64,000 bases of DNA from Burkholderiaceae bacterium (GTDB lineage: Bacteria > Pseudomonadota > Gammaproteobacteria > Burkholderiales > Burkholderiaceae_C), in assembly GCA_024235895.1 (NCBI GenBank), contig JACKLM010000002.1, positions 744,001-808,000 of the forward strand, given 5' to 3'. A program made the position numbers and the translations under genes. Below the pieces are notes generated by a model. That model searched no databases and was not told the DNA's origin. It saw only the letters and a program-made list of their open reading frames with translations. Below, one piece after another: positions 10,011 through 18,081 of the stretch (position 1 is its first letter; every line of letters starts with the position of its first letter).

Positions 10011-10070
10011 GCGCATCCGCCCGGCAGCGCCGATTACCGTGTCGGCGCCTGCCGGCCACGGGACCCGGGC

Positions 10071-10101
10071 GAGGCCCCGCCACGGCGGGGCCTCTTCGTT
10101 T
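10071..10101 (+). terminator. rho-independent terminator after phoX
   Basis: A 10-bp perfect stem (GAGGCCCCGC / GCGGGGCCTC) with a 4-nt loop is followed by TTCGTTT. It lies at the convergent junction with the aldo/keto reductase gene. Confidence 0.75.
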
Positions 10102-11081
10102 CAGCCCGCCAGCGACGCCGTCACCGCCTCGATGCGCGCCTTGACCTCGGGCGTCATCTTCTCGATCAGCGCCAGCGCGCCGAGGTTGTCGTGCAGCTGA
10201 GCCAGCCGCGACGCGCCGGTGATCACGCTGCTGACGCGCGGATTCGATGCCGCCCACGCGATCGCCAGCTGGGCGACGCTGCCGCCGAGCTCGGCGGCGA
10301 CGGGCTCGAGCTGCGCCACCGCGGCATTCTTCGCCGCGTCGGTCAGCCCGTCGCGCAGAAAGGCCATGTTGTCCATCGCGCCACGGCTGCCCGCGGGGAC
10401 GCCGGCGCGGTACTTGCCCGTCAGCAACCCGGAGGCGAGCGGGCTCCAGGTCGTCAGCCCGAGGCCGATGTCGTCGTAGAGGCGCGCGTACTCGTGCTCG
10501 ACGCGCTTGCGGTGGAACAGGTGGTACTGCGGCTGCTCGACCACCGGCCGGTGCCAGCCGTGGCGGTCGGCCACCATCCACGCGGCGCGGATCTCGTCGG
10601 CGCTCCACTCGCTCGTGCCCCAGTACAGCGCCTTGCCCTGGACGATGAGGTCGTTCATCGCGCGCACCGTCTCGTCGATCGGCGTGTGCGGGTCGGCGCG
10701 GTGGCAGTAGATCAGGTCGAGGTGCTCCAGCCCGAGCCGCTTCAGCGACCCGTCGACCGACTGCATCAGGTACTTGCGGTTCAGCGTGTCCTTGCGGTTG
10801 ACCGCGTCGCCGGCACGGTCCAGGCCCCAGAAATATTTCGACGAGACGACATAGTTCAGCCGCGGCCAGCCGAGCTGCGCGAGCGCCGCGCCCATGATCT
10901 CCTCGCTGCGGCCGCCGGCGTAGACCTCGGCGTTGTCGAAGAAGTTGACGCCGGCGTCGTACGCCGCGGCCATCATCTCGGCCGCCGACTTCGCGTCGAC
11001 CTGGTTGTGGTAGGTGACCCAGGAGCCTAGCGACAGGACGCTGAGACGCAGGCCGGCATGGCCGAGGCGGCGGTATTGCAT
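10101..11081 (-). CDS. aldo/keto reductase (potassium-channel beta-subunit-like)
   Basis: The 326-residue NADPH-dependent oxidoreductase shows the family tetrad: Asp and Tyr in FFDNAEVYAGG, Lys in VVSSKYFWG, His in LIYCHRADP. Length, the WGTSEWSADEI motif and the Q-x-Q-Y-H region resemble the Kv-beta/YghZ group, whose bacterial members reduce aldehydes such as L-glyceraldehyde-3-phosphate or methylglyoxal. The substrate here cannot be told from sequence. It is convergent with phoX. Its upstream gap of 261 bp to the CDF gene end carries a short dispersed repeat. Confidence 0.9.
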   Translation of the reverse strand: MQYRRLGHAGLRLSVLSLGSWVTYHNQVDAKSAAEMMAAAYDAGVNFFDNAEVYAGGRSEEIMGAALAQLGWPRLNYVVSSKYFWGLDRAGDAVNRKDTLNRKYLMQSVDGSLKRLGLEHLDLIYCHRADPHTPIDETVRAMNDLIVQGKALYWGTSEWSADEIRAAWMVADRHGWHRPVVEQPQYHLFHRKRVEHEYARLYDDIGLGLTTWSPLASGLLTGKYRAGVPAGSRGAMDNMAFLRDGLTDAAKNAAVAQLEPVAAELGGSVAQLAIAWAASNPRVSSVITGASRLAQLHDNLGALALIEKMTPEVKARIEAVTASLAG

Positions 11082-11255
11082 GGGGTGAATCCAGCGGTTC
11101 GAGGATGGCCGGCGAGCATAGCCGCGCAGACCCGACGGCGCCGCGGGCGGGTCATCGCGGGGCGCGCTGCGGCGCCGGCCGCCGCACGGGGCGGCCGCTG
11201 GTCGGTACGGGCGGCGTAGCGCCTGTGGCCGCGCGCAGCGGCGGGCTCATGCTCC

Positions 11256-11346
11256 TTGCATTCGATCCGCAGGGATTGGGTTGTCGGCGATGGGCCGCGG
11301 CCGGCCGCGGGCGCCAGTCGAAGGCTTGGACGCAATCCCGCATCAG
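11256..11346 (+). repeat. short copy of a dispersed repeat
   Basis: The right 42 bp of this stretch match 55377-55418 at 35 of 42 positions. The left part starting TTGCATTCGAT resembles 54994-55031. The two blocks adjoin here but flank a large insert at the second locus. The right end runs into the CDF stop codon. Orientation and boundaries are estimates by eye. Confidence 0.45.
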
Positions 11347-12371
11347 CGCCGTGCGCAGCCCGCGGCGACAGGCTCGCGCACCGCCTGCAGCGTCACGTGC
11401 GCGATGCCGAAGCGATCGTGCAGCCGCTGCCCGGCCGCGCGCAGGAAGTCGTCATCGGCGCCGCCATCGGGCATCACCAGGTGCGCGGTCAGCGCGACCT
11501 GCGTCGTGCCCATCGCCCACACGTGCAGGTCGTGCACGCGCGCCACGCCGGGCATCGACGCGAGCTCGGACTCGACCTCGGCCAGCACGATGCCCTCGGG
11601 CACGCCGTCGAACAGCAGGTGCAGCGACTGCCTGAACAGCCCCCAGGTGCCGACGAGGATGACGGCGGCGATCGCGAGGCTCGCCACCGGATCGAGCCAG
11701 AGCCAGCCCAGCGCCAGCGTCAGCGCGCCGGCGATGACGACGCCGGCCGAGACCAGCGCATCGGCCGCCATGTGCAGGAAGGCGCCGCGGATATTCAGGT
11801 CCTGGTGCCGGCCGCGCATGAAGAGCAGCGCGGTGCCGGCGTTGACCGCGATGCCGAGCGCCGCGACCGCCATCACCGTGGCGCCGGGCACCGCGACCGG
11901 CTCGCCCAGCCGCTGCAATGCCTCCCAGGCCAGCGCGCCCATCGCGAACAGCAGCAGAAGCGCGTTGACGAACGCGGCCAGGATGCTGGCGCGCTGCCAG
12001 CCGTAGGTGTGGCGGGCATCCGGCCGCAGCCGACCGGCGAGTGCGCCGCCCCAGGCCAGCACCAGCCCGGCCACATCGCCGAGGTTGTGCCCGGCGTCGG
12101 CCAGCAGCGCGAGCGACCCGACCTGCCAGCCGACGCCGGCCTCCAGCGCGACGTAGGCCAGGTTCAGCCCGATGCCGACCGCGAACGCGCGGTCGAAACC
12201 CTTGGGCGCGTGCACGTGGGCATGCCCGTGGCCATGCACGTGCCGGTGCGCGTCGGACCGGGCCTGCGCATGGCCGTCCGCGCGGCGATGCCCATGCCCA
12301 TGCGCCTGCGCATCGGCGGCGCCGTGGTCGTGCGCGGGCGCGCCGGCCTGGTCGCGGGCGGCGCGGCTCAC
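11343..12371 (-). CDS. cation diffusion facilitator metal transporter (CzcD/ZitB type)
   Basis: The 342-residue inner-membrane antiporter has six predicted membrane segments and a C-terminal cytoplasmic domain. The metal-site motifs are DAGHNLGD in the second helix and HMAADALVS in the fifth. The N-terminus is very His-rich (HGHGHRRADGHAQ and HRHVHGHGHAHVH), as in zinc, cobalt and cadmium exporters. The GTG start overlaps the stop of the upstream thioredoxin gene as GTGA, so translation is coupled. Zinc is the likeliest substrate, which is inference. Confidence 0.92.
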   Translation of the reverse strand: MSRAARDQAGAPAHDHGAADAQAHGHGHRRADGHAQARSDAHRHVHGHGHAHVHAPKGFDRAFAVGIGLNLAYVALEAGVGWQVGSLALLADAGHNLGDVAGLVLAWGGALAGRLRPDARHTYGWQRASILAAFVNALLLLFAMGALAWEALQRLGEPVAVPGATVMAVAALGIAVNAGTALLFMRGRHQDLNIRGAFLHMAADALVSAGVVIAGALTLALGWLWLDPVASLAIAAVILVGTWGLFRQSLHLLFDGVPEGIVLAEVESELASMPGVARVHDLHVWAMGTTQVALTAHLVMPDGGADDDFLRAAGQRLHDRFGIAHVTLQAVREPVAAGCARR

Positions 12372-13018
12372 AGGAACCGCGCGATGTCCTGCACGTCCTC
12401 GGGGAAGAGCTGCCCGGCCTCGGCCATCCGCACGCGGCCGTCGCGGCCGCGCACCACCGTCACCGGCAGGCCCCTGGGCTTGGGCAGCGAGCGCGCGACC
12501 TCGGGCGTGACGAAGCCCGACGGGAAGCCCAGCCCCTTGCGTCGCAGGTAGCCCAGCGCATCGGCCGGCGACTTGTCGATCGACAGCCCCAGCACCATCA
12601 GCCCGCGCGCGGACTGCGCGCGCCACAGCGCATCGATCAGCGGCGACATCTCGGCGCAGAACGGGCACCAACTCGCCCACCAGTACAGCACCAGCACGCG
12701 GCCGTCGGCGCTGGCGGGCAGGAAGCGGCTGCCGTCCAGCAGTGGCACCTCGGTCAGTGCCAGAGGCGTGCCGACGGCGGGCAGCGCGCGGTCGGCGCCG
12801 GGCTGCTGCGCGCGCGCCGCGCTCCAGTGCGATGCCGCCGCGGCAGCGGTCGCCAGCGCCGCGGCTCGCAGCAGGCTGCGTCGGTCCCACTGCGGCGACT
12901 GGGCGCCATCGTCGGCGACACATGCCCACGCTGGGCAGGATCCGGCGCTCGCAGCGCCGGCCGCGGCTGCGCCGCCGTCGGCGCAAGCCTCGTCGCGGGA
13001 TCGATCGCTTCGTATCAT
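12368..13018 (-). CDS. TlpA-like periplasmic thioredoxin-fold protein, Tat-type leader
   Basis: The 216-residue product has a twin-arginine-like leader (DRRSLLRAA, near residue 44) followed by an Ala-rich hydrophobic run. Its thioredoxin domain carries the redox motif ASWCPFCAEMSP and the cis-Pro loop GLPVTVV. It probably acts as a periplasmic thiol-disulfide reductase or electron donor. The long N-terminal extension before the leader (about 40 residues, Ala/Gly-rich) is unusual, but no later in-frame start was seen. It is translationally coupled to the CDF transporter and starts only 6 bp from the divergent monooxygenase. Confidence 0.8.
   Translation of the reverse strand: MIRSDRSRDEACADGGAAAAGAASAGSCPAWACVADDGAQSPQWDRRSLLRAAALATAAAAASHWSAARAQQPGADRALPAVGTPLALTEVPLLDGSRFLPASADGRVLVLYWWASWCPFCAEMSPLIDALWRAQSARGLMVLGLSIDKSPADALGYLRRKGLGFPSGFVTPEVARSLPKPRGLPVTVVRGRDGRVRMAEAGQLFPEDVQDIARFL
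13013..13018 (+). promoter_or_regulatory. -10-like hexamer for the UbiH-like gene
   Basis: TATCAT lies 6 nt before the ATG of the plus-strand gene. Read on the other strand the same bases contain the ATG of the TlpA-like gene, so promoter and divergent start codon coincide. Confidence 0.4.
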
Positions 13019-13024
13019 GCGCGC

Positions 13025-14206
13025 ATGGTGCCACGAAACCCGCTGCGCATCGCCGTCGTCGGCGCCGGCCCGGTCGGGCTGGCGCTGGCGCTGGATGCGG
13101 CGCGCCGGCTTCCCGAGGCGGGCATCACGTTGTTCGACGCCCGGCCGCTGGACCGCGACGTCGGCGCCGATCCGCGCGCGCTCGCGCTGGCGCTGGGCAG
13201 CGTGCAATGGCTGAAGCAGCTCGGCGCCTGGCCGCAGGACGACGCGGCGCCGATCGCCGCGGTGCACGTCTCGCAGGCGCCGCCGTCGCTGGCCGACGCC
13301 GCGGTGCGCATCGACGCCGCCGACGAGGGTGTGGCCATGCTCGGCGCGGTGCTGCGCTACGGCCGGCTGGTGGCGCCGATGCAATCGGCGTGGCTGGCCG
13401 CGGCCGCGGCCTCCGGCGGCCGGCTCGCGAGCTGCTTCGGCACCCCGGTGCAGGGGCTGGCGCCGGTGGCCGGCGGGGTCGAGGTCGACGCCGGCGTCGT
13501 CGAGCGCTTCGACCTCGCGGTCGTCGCCGAGGGCGGCGTGTTCGGCGAGCAGGCGCGCAAGGCGCTGGTGCACGACTATGCGCAGACGGCCTGGGTCGGC
13601 GAGGCGACGGTCGAGGGCGGTGCCGCCGGGACCGCGTACGAGCGCTTCACGCGCCAGGGGCCGGCAGCGCTGCTGCCGCTGCCGCGCGCCGGCGACGGCG
13701 CGCCGCGCGCCTCGCTCGTCTGGTGCGTCGACGCGCGCGACGACCCGGTGCGCGACCTGGCCGAGGTGCAGCGGCTGGCGCTGCTGAATACGATCTTCCC
13801 GCCCGAGGCCGGCCGCATCACGGCGATCACGCCGCTGAAGGCCTTCCCGCTCGGGCTGAACGCCGAGCGCACGCTGGTGCGCCAGCGCACGGTGCGCATC
13901 GGCAACGCGGCGCAGACGCTGCACCCGGTCGCCGGCCAGGGGCTCAACCTGGGGCTGCGCGACGCCTACGAGCTGGTCGACGCGCTGCGCTCGGCCGCCG
14001 GCGTCGACGCCGCGCTGGCGCGCGTCGAGTGGGCGCGCGCGCCCGACCGCTGGGGCACGATCGCCACCACCGACTTCCTCGCGCGCAGCTTCACCTGGCG
14101 GCTGCCGGGGCTGGAGCTGGCGCGCGGCGTCGCGCTGGCGGCGTTGCAGCGCGCCGCGCCGCTGAAGTCGATGCTGGCGCGACAGATGATGTTCGGCTGG
14201 CGCTGA
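13025..14206 (+). CDS. FAD-dependent monooxygenase, UbiH/Coq6 family
   Basis: The 393-residue flavoprotein has an N-terminal dinucleotide motif VVGAGPVGLALAL. Near residue 300 it has the family signature RIGNAAQTLHPVAGQGLNLGLRD, which binds FAD. This is the pattern of ubiquinone-biosynthesis hydroxylases (UbiH/UbiI/UbiF/VisC). The middle DG-type motif is divergent, and which ring position would be hydroxylated is not clear. It likely acts at the inner membrane face. A -10-like TATCAT 6 nt before the ATG suggests a leaderless message. An alcohol dehydrogenase gene follows after 20 bp. Confidence 0.85.
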   Translation: MVPRNPLRIAVVGAGPVGLALALDAARRLPEAGITLFDARPLDRDVGADPRALALALGSVQWLKQLGAWPQDDAAPIAAVHVSQAPPSLADAAVRIDAADEGVAMLGAVLRYGRLVAPMQSAWLAAAAASGGRLASCFGTPVQGLAPVAGGVEVDAGVVERFDLAVVAEGGVFGEQARKALVHDYAQTAWVGEATVEGGAAGTAYERFTRQGPAALLPLPRAGDGAPRASLVWCVDARDDPVRDLAEVQRLALLNTIFPPEAGRITAITPLKAFPLGLNAERTLVRQRTVRIGNAAQTLHPVAGQGLNLGLRDAYELVDALRSAAGVDAALARVEWARAPDRWGTIATTDFLARSFTWRLPGLELARGVALAALQRAAPLKSMLARQMMFGWR

Positions 14207-14226
14207 AAGCGCGAAAGGCGCGCACG

Positions 14227-15288
14227 ATGGACGCCGCCGGGGCGACGATGCACGCGATGGTGCTGCACGCCACTGGCGCGCCGCTGCTGCCCGAGACGCG
14301 TCCGCTGCCGGCCCCCGGCGCCGGCGAAATTCGGCTGCGCGTGGCCGCCTGCGCCGTCTGCCGCACCGACCTGCATGTCGTCGACGGCGACCTGCCGCCG
14401 CTGGCGCGCCCGATCGTCCCCGGGCACGAGATCGTCGGCTACGTCGATGCGCTCGGCCCCGGCGTGGCCGGCTTCGCGCCCGGCCAGCGCGTCGGCGTGC
14501 CGTGGCTGGGGTCGACCTGCGGCCACTGCCGCTACTGCCGCATGCAGCGCGAGAACCTGTGCGACGCGCCGGTCTTCACCGGCTACACGCGCGACGGCGG
14601 CTTCGCCAGCCACGCCGTCGCCGACGCACGCTACGTCTTCGACCTGGAGGGCGTGCCGCTGGACGACGTGCACGCCGCGCCGCTGATGTGCGCCGGGCTG
14701 ATCGGCTGGCGCGCGCTGCGCATGGCCGGCGATGCGCGGGTGCTGGGGCTGTACGGCTTCGGCGCCGCCGCGCACCTGATCGTGCAGGTGGCGCGCGCGC
14801 AGGGCCGGCGCGTCTTCGCCTTCACGCGCGCCGGCGACGCGCCGGCGCAGGCGCTGGCGCGCCAGCTCGGCGCCGACTGGGCCGGCTGCAGCGACGAGGC
14901 GCCGCCCGAGCCGATGGACGCCGCGATCCTGTTCGCCCCGGTCGGCGCGCTGGTGCCGCTGTCGCTGGCGCAGCTGCGCAAGGGCGGGCGCGTCGTCTGC
15001 GCCGGGATCCACATGAGCGACATCCCGGCGTTCCGCTACCGGCTGCTGTGGGAGGAGCGCGAGATCGTCTCGGTGGCCAACCTGACGCGCCGCGATGGCG
15101 AGGAGTTCCTGGCCGCCGCGCGCACTCTCGCGCTGCAGGTCAGCGCCACGCCGTTCCCGCTCGCGCAGGCCGACGAGGCGCTGCGGCGGCTGCGTGCGGG
15201 GGAGCTGGTGGGGGCGGCGGTGCTGGTGCCTCGAGGGGCCGATCGACCACGAGGGCAAGGCGCGTCGGACCTGCGGCCGGCGCGGTGA
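14227..15288 (+). CDS. zinc-dependent alcohol dehydrogenase
   Basis: The 353-residue medium-chain dehydrogenase has the catalytic zinc ligands in CRTDLHV and PGHEIVG and the structural zinc cluster CGHCRYCRMQRENLC. Its NAD-binding region is LGLYGFGAAAH, less canonical than GxGxxG. The order CxxD..GHE..Cys4 is typical of the AdhP-like group acting on primary alcohols or aldehydes. An internal ATG (MHAMVLHATG) seven codons in is an alternative start. It lies 20 bp after the monooxygenase, probably in one transcript. The last 20 residues are Arg/Gly-rich and look like a degenerate tail. Confidence 0.9.
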   Translation: MDAAGATMHAMVLHATGAPLLPETRPLPAPGAGEIRLRVAACAVCRTDLHVVDGDLPPLARPIVPGHEIVGYVDALGPGVAGFAPGQRVGVPWLGSTCGHCRYCRMQRENLCDAPVFTGYTRDGGFASHAVADARYVFDLEGVPLDDVHAAPLMCAGLIGWRALRMAGDARVLGLYGFGAAAHLIVQVARAQGRRVFAFTRAGDAPAQALARQLGADWAGCSDEAPPEPMDAAILFAPVGALVPLSLAQLRKGGRVVCAGIHMSDIPAFRYRLLWEEREIVSVANLTRRDGEEFLAAARTLALQVSATPFPLAQADEALRRLRAGELVGAAVLVPRGADRPRGQGASDLRPAR

Positions 15289-15355
15289 GCGCAAGACAGC
15301 GAGCGTCGCGGGCGCTGCCGGCGCCGGAGCGGGCGTGGTCCAATCCCGTGCTGTC

Positions 15356-16282
15356 ATGAGCACGCCCGCCCGCAAACCTCCTCGCGCCCCTTCGTCCGCG
15401 CCCGCACGCCCGCACTCGCGCCCGCGCCCGTCGCTGCCGCGCACGTCCGTCGCGGCACCCTCGCCCGCGCGCCGGCCAGCGCCGGGCGGCCCGCGCCCGG
15501 CGCCATCGTTTGTCGAGCCGCCAAGCGCCGCGGCCGACGCCGGGCACCCGCGCATCGCGCGGCTGATGACCGAGCGCGGCCTGGCATCGCGGCGCGAGGC
15601 CGATGCCTGGATCGAGGCCGGCTGGGTGCGCGTCGACGGCGTGCCGGCCGTGCTCGGCCAGCGCGCGCGGCCCGATGCGCGCATCGAGGTCGACCCGCGC
15701 GCGCGCCAGGAGCAGGCCGGCCGCGTGACGATCCTGCTGCACAAGCCGCTGGGCTATGTCAGCGGTCAGGCCGAGGACGGCCACGAGCCGGCAGTGTCGC
15801 TCGTCACGCCCGGGCGGCGCTGGAAGGACGACCACGCGCCGCAGCGCTTCCACGCCGGTCAGCTGCGCGGGCTGGCGCCGGCCGGGCGGCTCGACATCGA
15901 CTCCACCGGGCTGCTGGTGCTGACGCAGGACGGCCGCATCGCCAAGCTGCTGATCGGGCAGGAGTCCAAGATCGAGAAGGAGTATCTGGTCCGCGTGCAG
16001 CCGGCGGCAGCCGGCGCAGTGGCGCCCGATGCGATCGATCGGCTGCGCCACGGCCTCTGGCTGGACGGCCGGCCGCTGCGCCCGGCGCGCGTCAGCTGGG
16101 CCAACGAGGACCAGCTGCGCGTCGTGCTGCGCGAGGGCCGCAAGCGCCAGATCCGGCGCATGTGCGAGCTGGTCGGGCTGAAGGTCGTGGCGCTGAAGCG
16201 GGTGCGCATCGGGCGCGTCGTGCTGGGCGCGCTGCCGCCCGGGCAGTGGCGCTTCCTGGGTTCGCACGAGCGCTTCGACTGA
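15356..16282 (+). CDS. rRNA pseudouridine synthase, RsuA/RluF family
   Basis: The 308-residue protein begins with a disordered Pro/Ala/Arg-rich extension of about 65 residues, then an S4 RNA-binding domain (ARLMTERGLASRREADAWI). The catalytic domain carries the conserved Asp in GRLDIDSTGLLVLTQDG and ends with REGRKRQIRRMCE. This is the RsuA/RluB/E/F subgroup; RluF-like action on 23S rRNA is likely but the target base is not proven by sequence. A CCAAT-containing AT-richer patch 11 nt upstream of the ATG may be part of its promoter. Confidence 0.9.
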   Translation: MSTPARKPPRAPSSAPARPHSRPRPSLPRTSVAAPSPARRPAPGGPRPAPSFVEPPSAAADAGHPRIARLMTERGLASRREADAWIEAGWVRVDGVPAVLGQRARPDARIEVDPRARQEQAGRVTILLHKPLGYVSGQAEDGHEPAVSLVTPGRRWKDDHAPQRFHAGQLRGLAPAGRLDIDSTGLLVLTQDGRIAKLLIGQESKIEKEYLVRVQPAAAGAVAPDAIDRLRHGLWLDGRPLRPARVSWANEDQLRVVLREGRKRQIRRMCELVGLKVVALKRVRIGRVVLGALPPGQWRFLGSHERFD

Positions 16283-16381
16283 TGCCGGCCGCGCACCGGC
16301 GGCCGGCCTGATGGCGGGCGCACCCGCAAGCGCAGGCGGCAGCCGCGGTCACGCGCCCGAGCCGACCGCGACGCCCGCGCG

Positions 16382-17365
16382 ATGAACGCAGCCGGCTGCA
16401 TGTCCCGTCCCCCGCCGCTCGGCCTGTGCCTGGCCGGCCCGACCGCCAGCGGCAAGACCGCGGTGGCGTTGGCGCTGGCGCGCGAGCTGCCGCTGGAGGT
16501 AATCAGCGTCGACTCGGCACTGGTCTACCGCGGCATGGATATCGGCACCGCCAAGCCGACCGCAGCCGAGCGCGCCGCAGTGCCGCACCACCTGATCGAC
16601 CTCGTCGACCCGGGCGAGTCGTATTCGGCAGCGCGCTTCGTCGCCGACGCGACCCGCCTCGCGGCCGAGGTGCGCGCGCGCGGCCGCTTGCCGCTGCTGG
16701 CGGGCGGCACGATGCTGTACTTCAGGGCACTGCGCGAGGGGCTGGATGCGATGCCACCGGCCGACCCGGCATTGCGCGCCGCGCTGGACGCGCGCGCCGC
16801 CGCCGAGGGCTGGCCGGCGCTGCACGCCGAGCTGGCGCGCGTCGACCCTGGCACGGCGGCGCGCCTGGCGCCGCACGACCGCCAGCGCGTCCAGCGCGCA
16901 CTGGAGGTCTGGCAGCTCACGGGGCGCCCGATGTCGCAGTGGCAGCGGGGTGCGGCAGCCGAGGCGCCGGGCGAGGCCTGGCCGCTGGTCGCGCTGGAGC
17001 CATCCTCGCGCGACTGGCTGCACGCCCGCATCGCCGCGCGCTTCGACGCCATGCTTGGCGCCGGATTCGTCGACGAGGTGCGTGCGCTGCGCGCGCGCGG
17101 CGACCTGCACCCGGGGCTGCCGTCGATGCGCTGCGTCGGCTACCGGCAGGTCTGGGCGGCGCTGGACGCCGTTCTGGTGTCGGCCGTGGCCACGCCGCAG
17201 GCCTGGGTCGCGATGCGCGACGCCGCGATCGCCGCCACGCGCCAGCTTGCCAAGCGCCAGCTGACCTGGCTGCGGTCGATGCCGGGGCGCGAGGTCGTCG
17301 CCTGCGACGCGCCGGATGCGCGGGCGCAGGCGCTGGCGCGGCTGCGCCGGCTGGCCGGCGCCTGA
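16382..17365 (+). CDS. miaA: tRNA dimethylallyltransferase
   Basis: The 327-residue enzyme adds the isopentenyl group to A37 of tRNAs that read UNN codons. Signatures are the P-loop AGPTASGKT, DSALVYRGMDIGTAKP (tRNA-binding and catalytic Asp region), LAGGTMLYFRAL and the later RCVGYRQVW. Either ATG (16382 or 16400) could be used; the first gives six extra residues. Length is normal for the family. Its usual neighbours mutL and hfq are absent; the ABC transporter genes follow after 68 bp. Confidence 0.96.
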   Translation: MNAAGCMSRPPPLGLCLAGPTASGKTAVALALARELPLEVISVDSALVYRGMDIGTAKPTAAERAAVPHHLIDLVDPGESYSAARFVADATRLAAEVRARGRLPLLAGGTMLYFRALREGLDAMPPADPALRAALDARAAAEGWPALHAELARVDPGTAARLAPHDRQRVQRALEVWQLTGRPMSQWQRGAAAEAPGEAWPLVALEPSSRDWLHARIAARFDAMLGAGFVDEVRALRARGDLHPGLPSMRCVGYRQVWAALDAVLVSAVATPQAWVAMRDAAIAATRQLAKRQLTWLRSMPGREVVACDAPDARAQALARLRRLAGA

Positions 17366-17433
17366 GGCACGCGCAAGGCACCGAGTGCCCCGGCACGGCG
17401 CGCGGCCGCGGCGCTCGGGCATCATCGCCGCCG

Positions 17434-18073
<640 letters not shown>

Positions 18074-18081
<8 letters not shown>

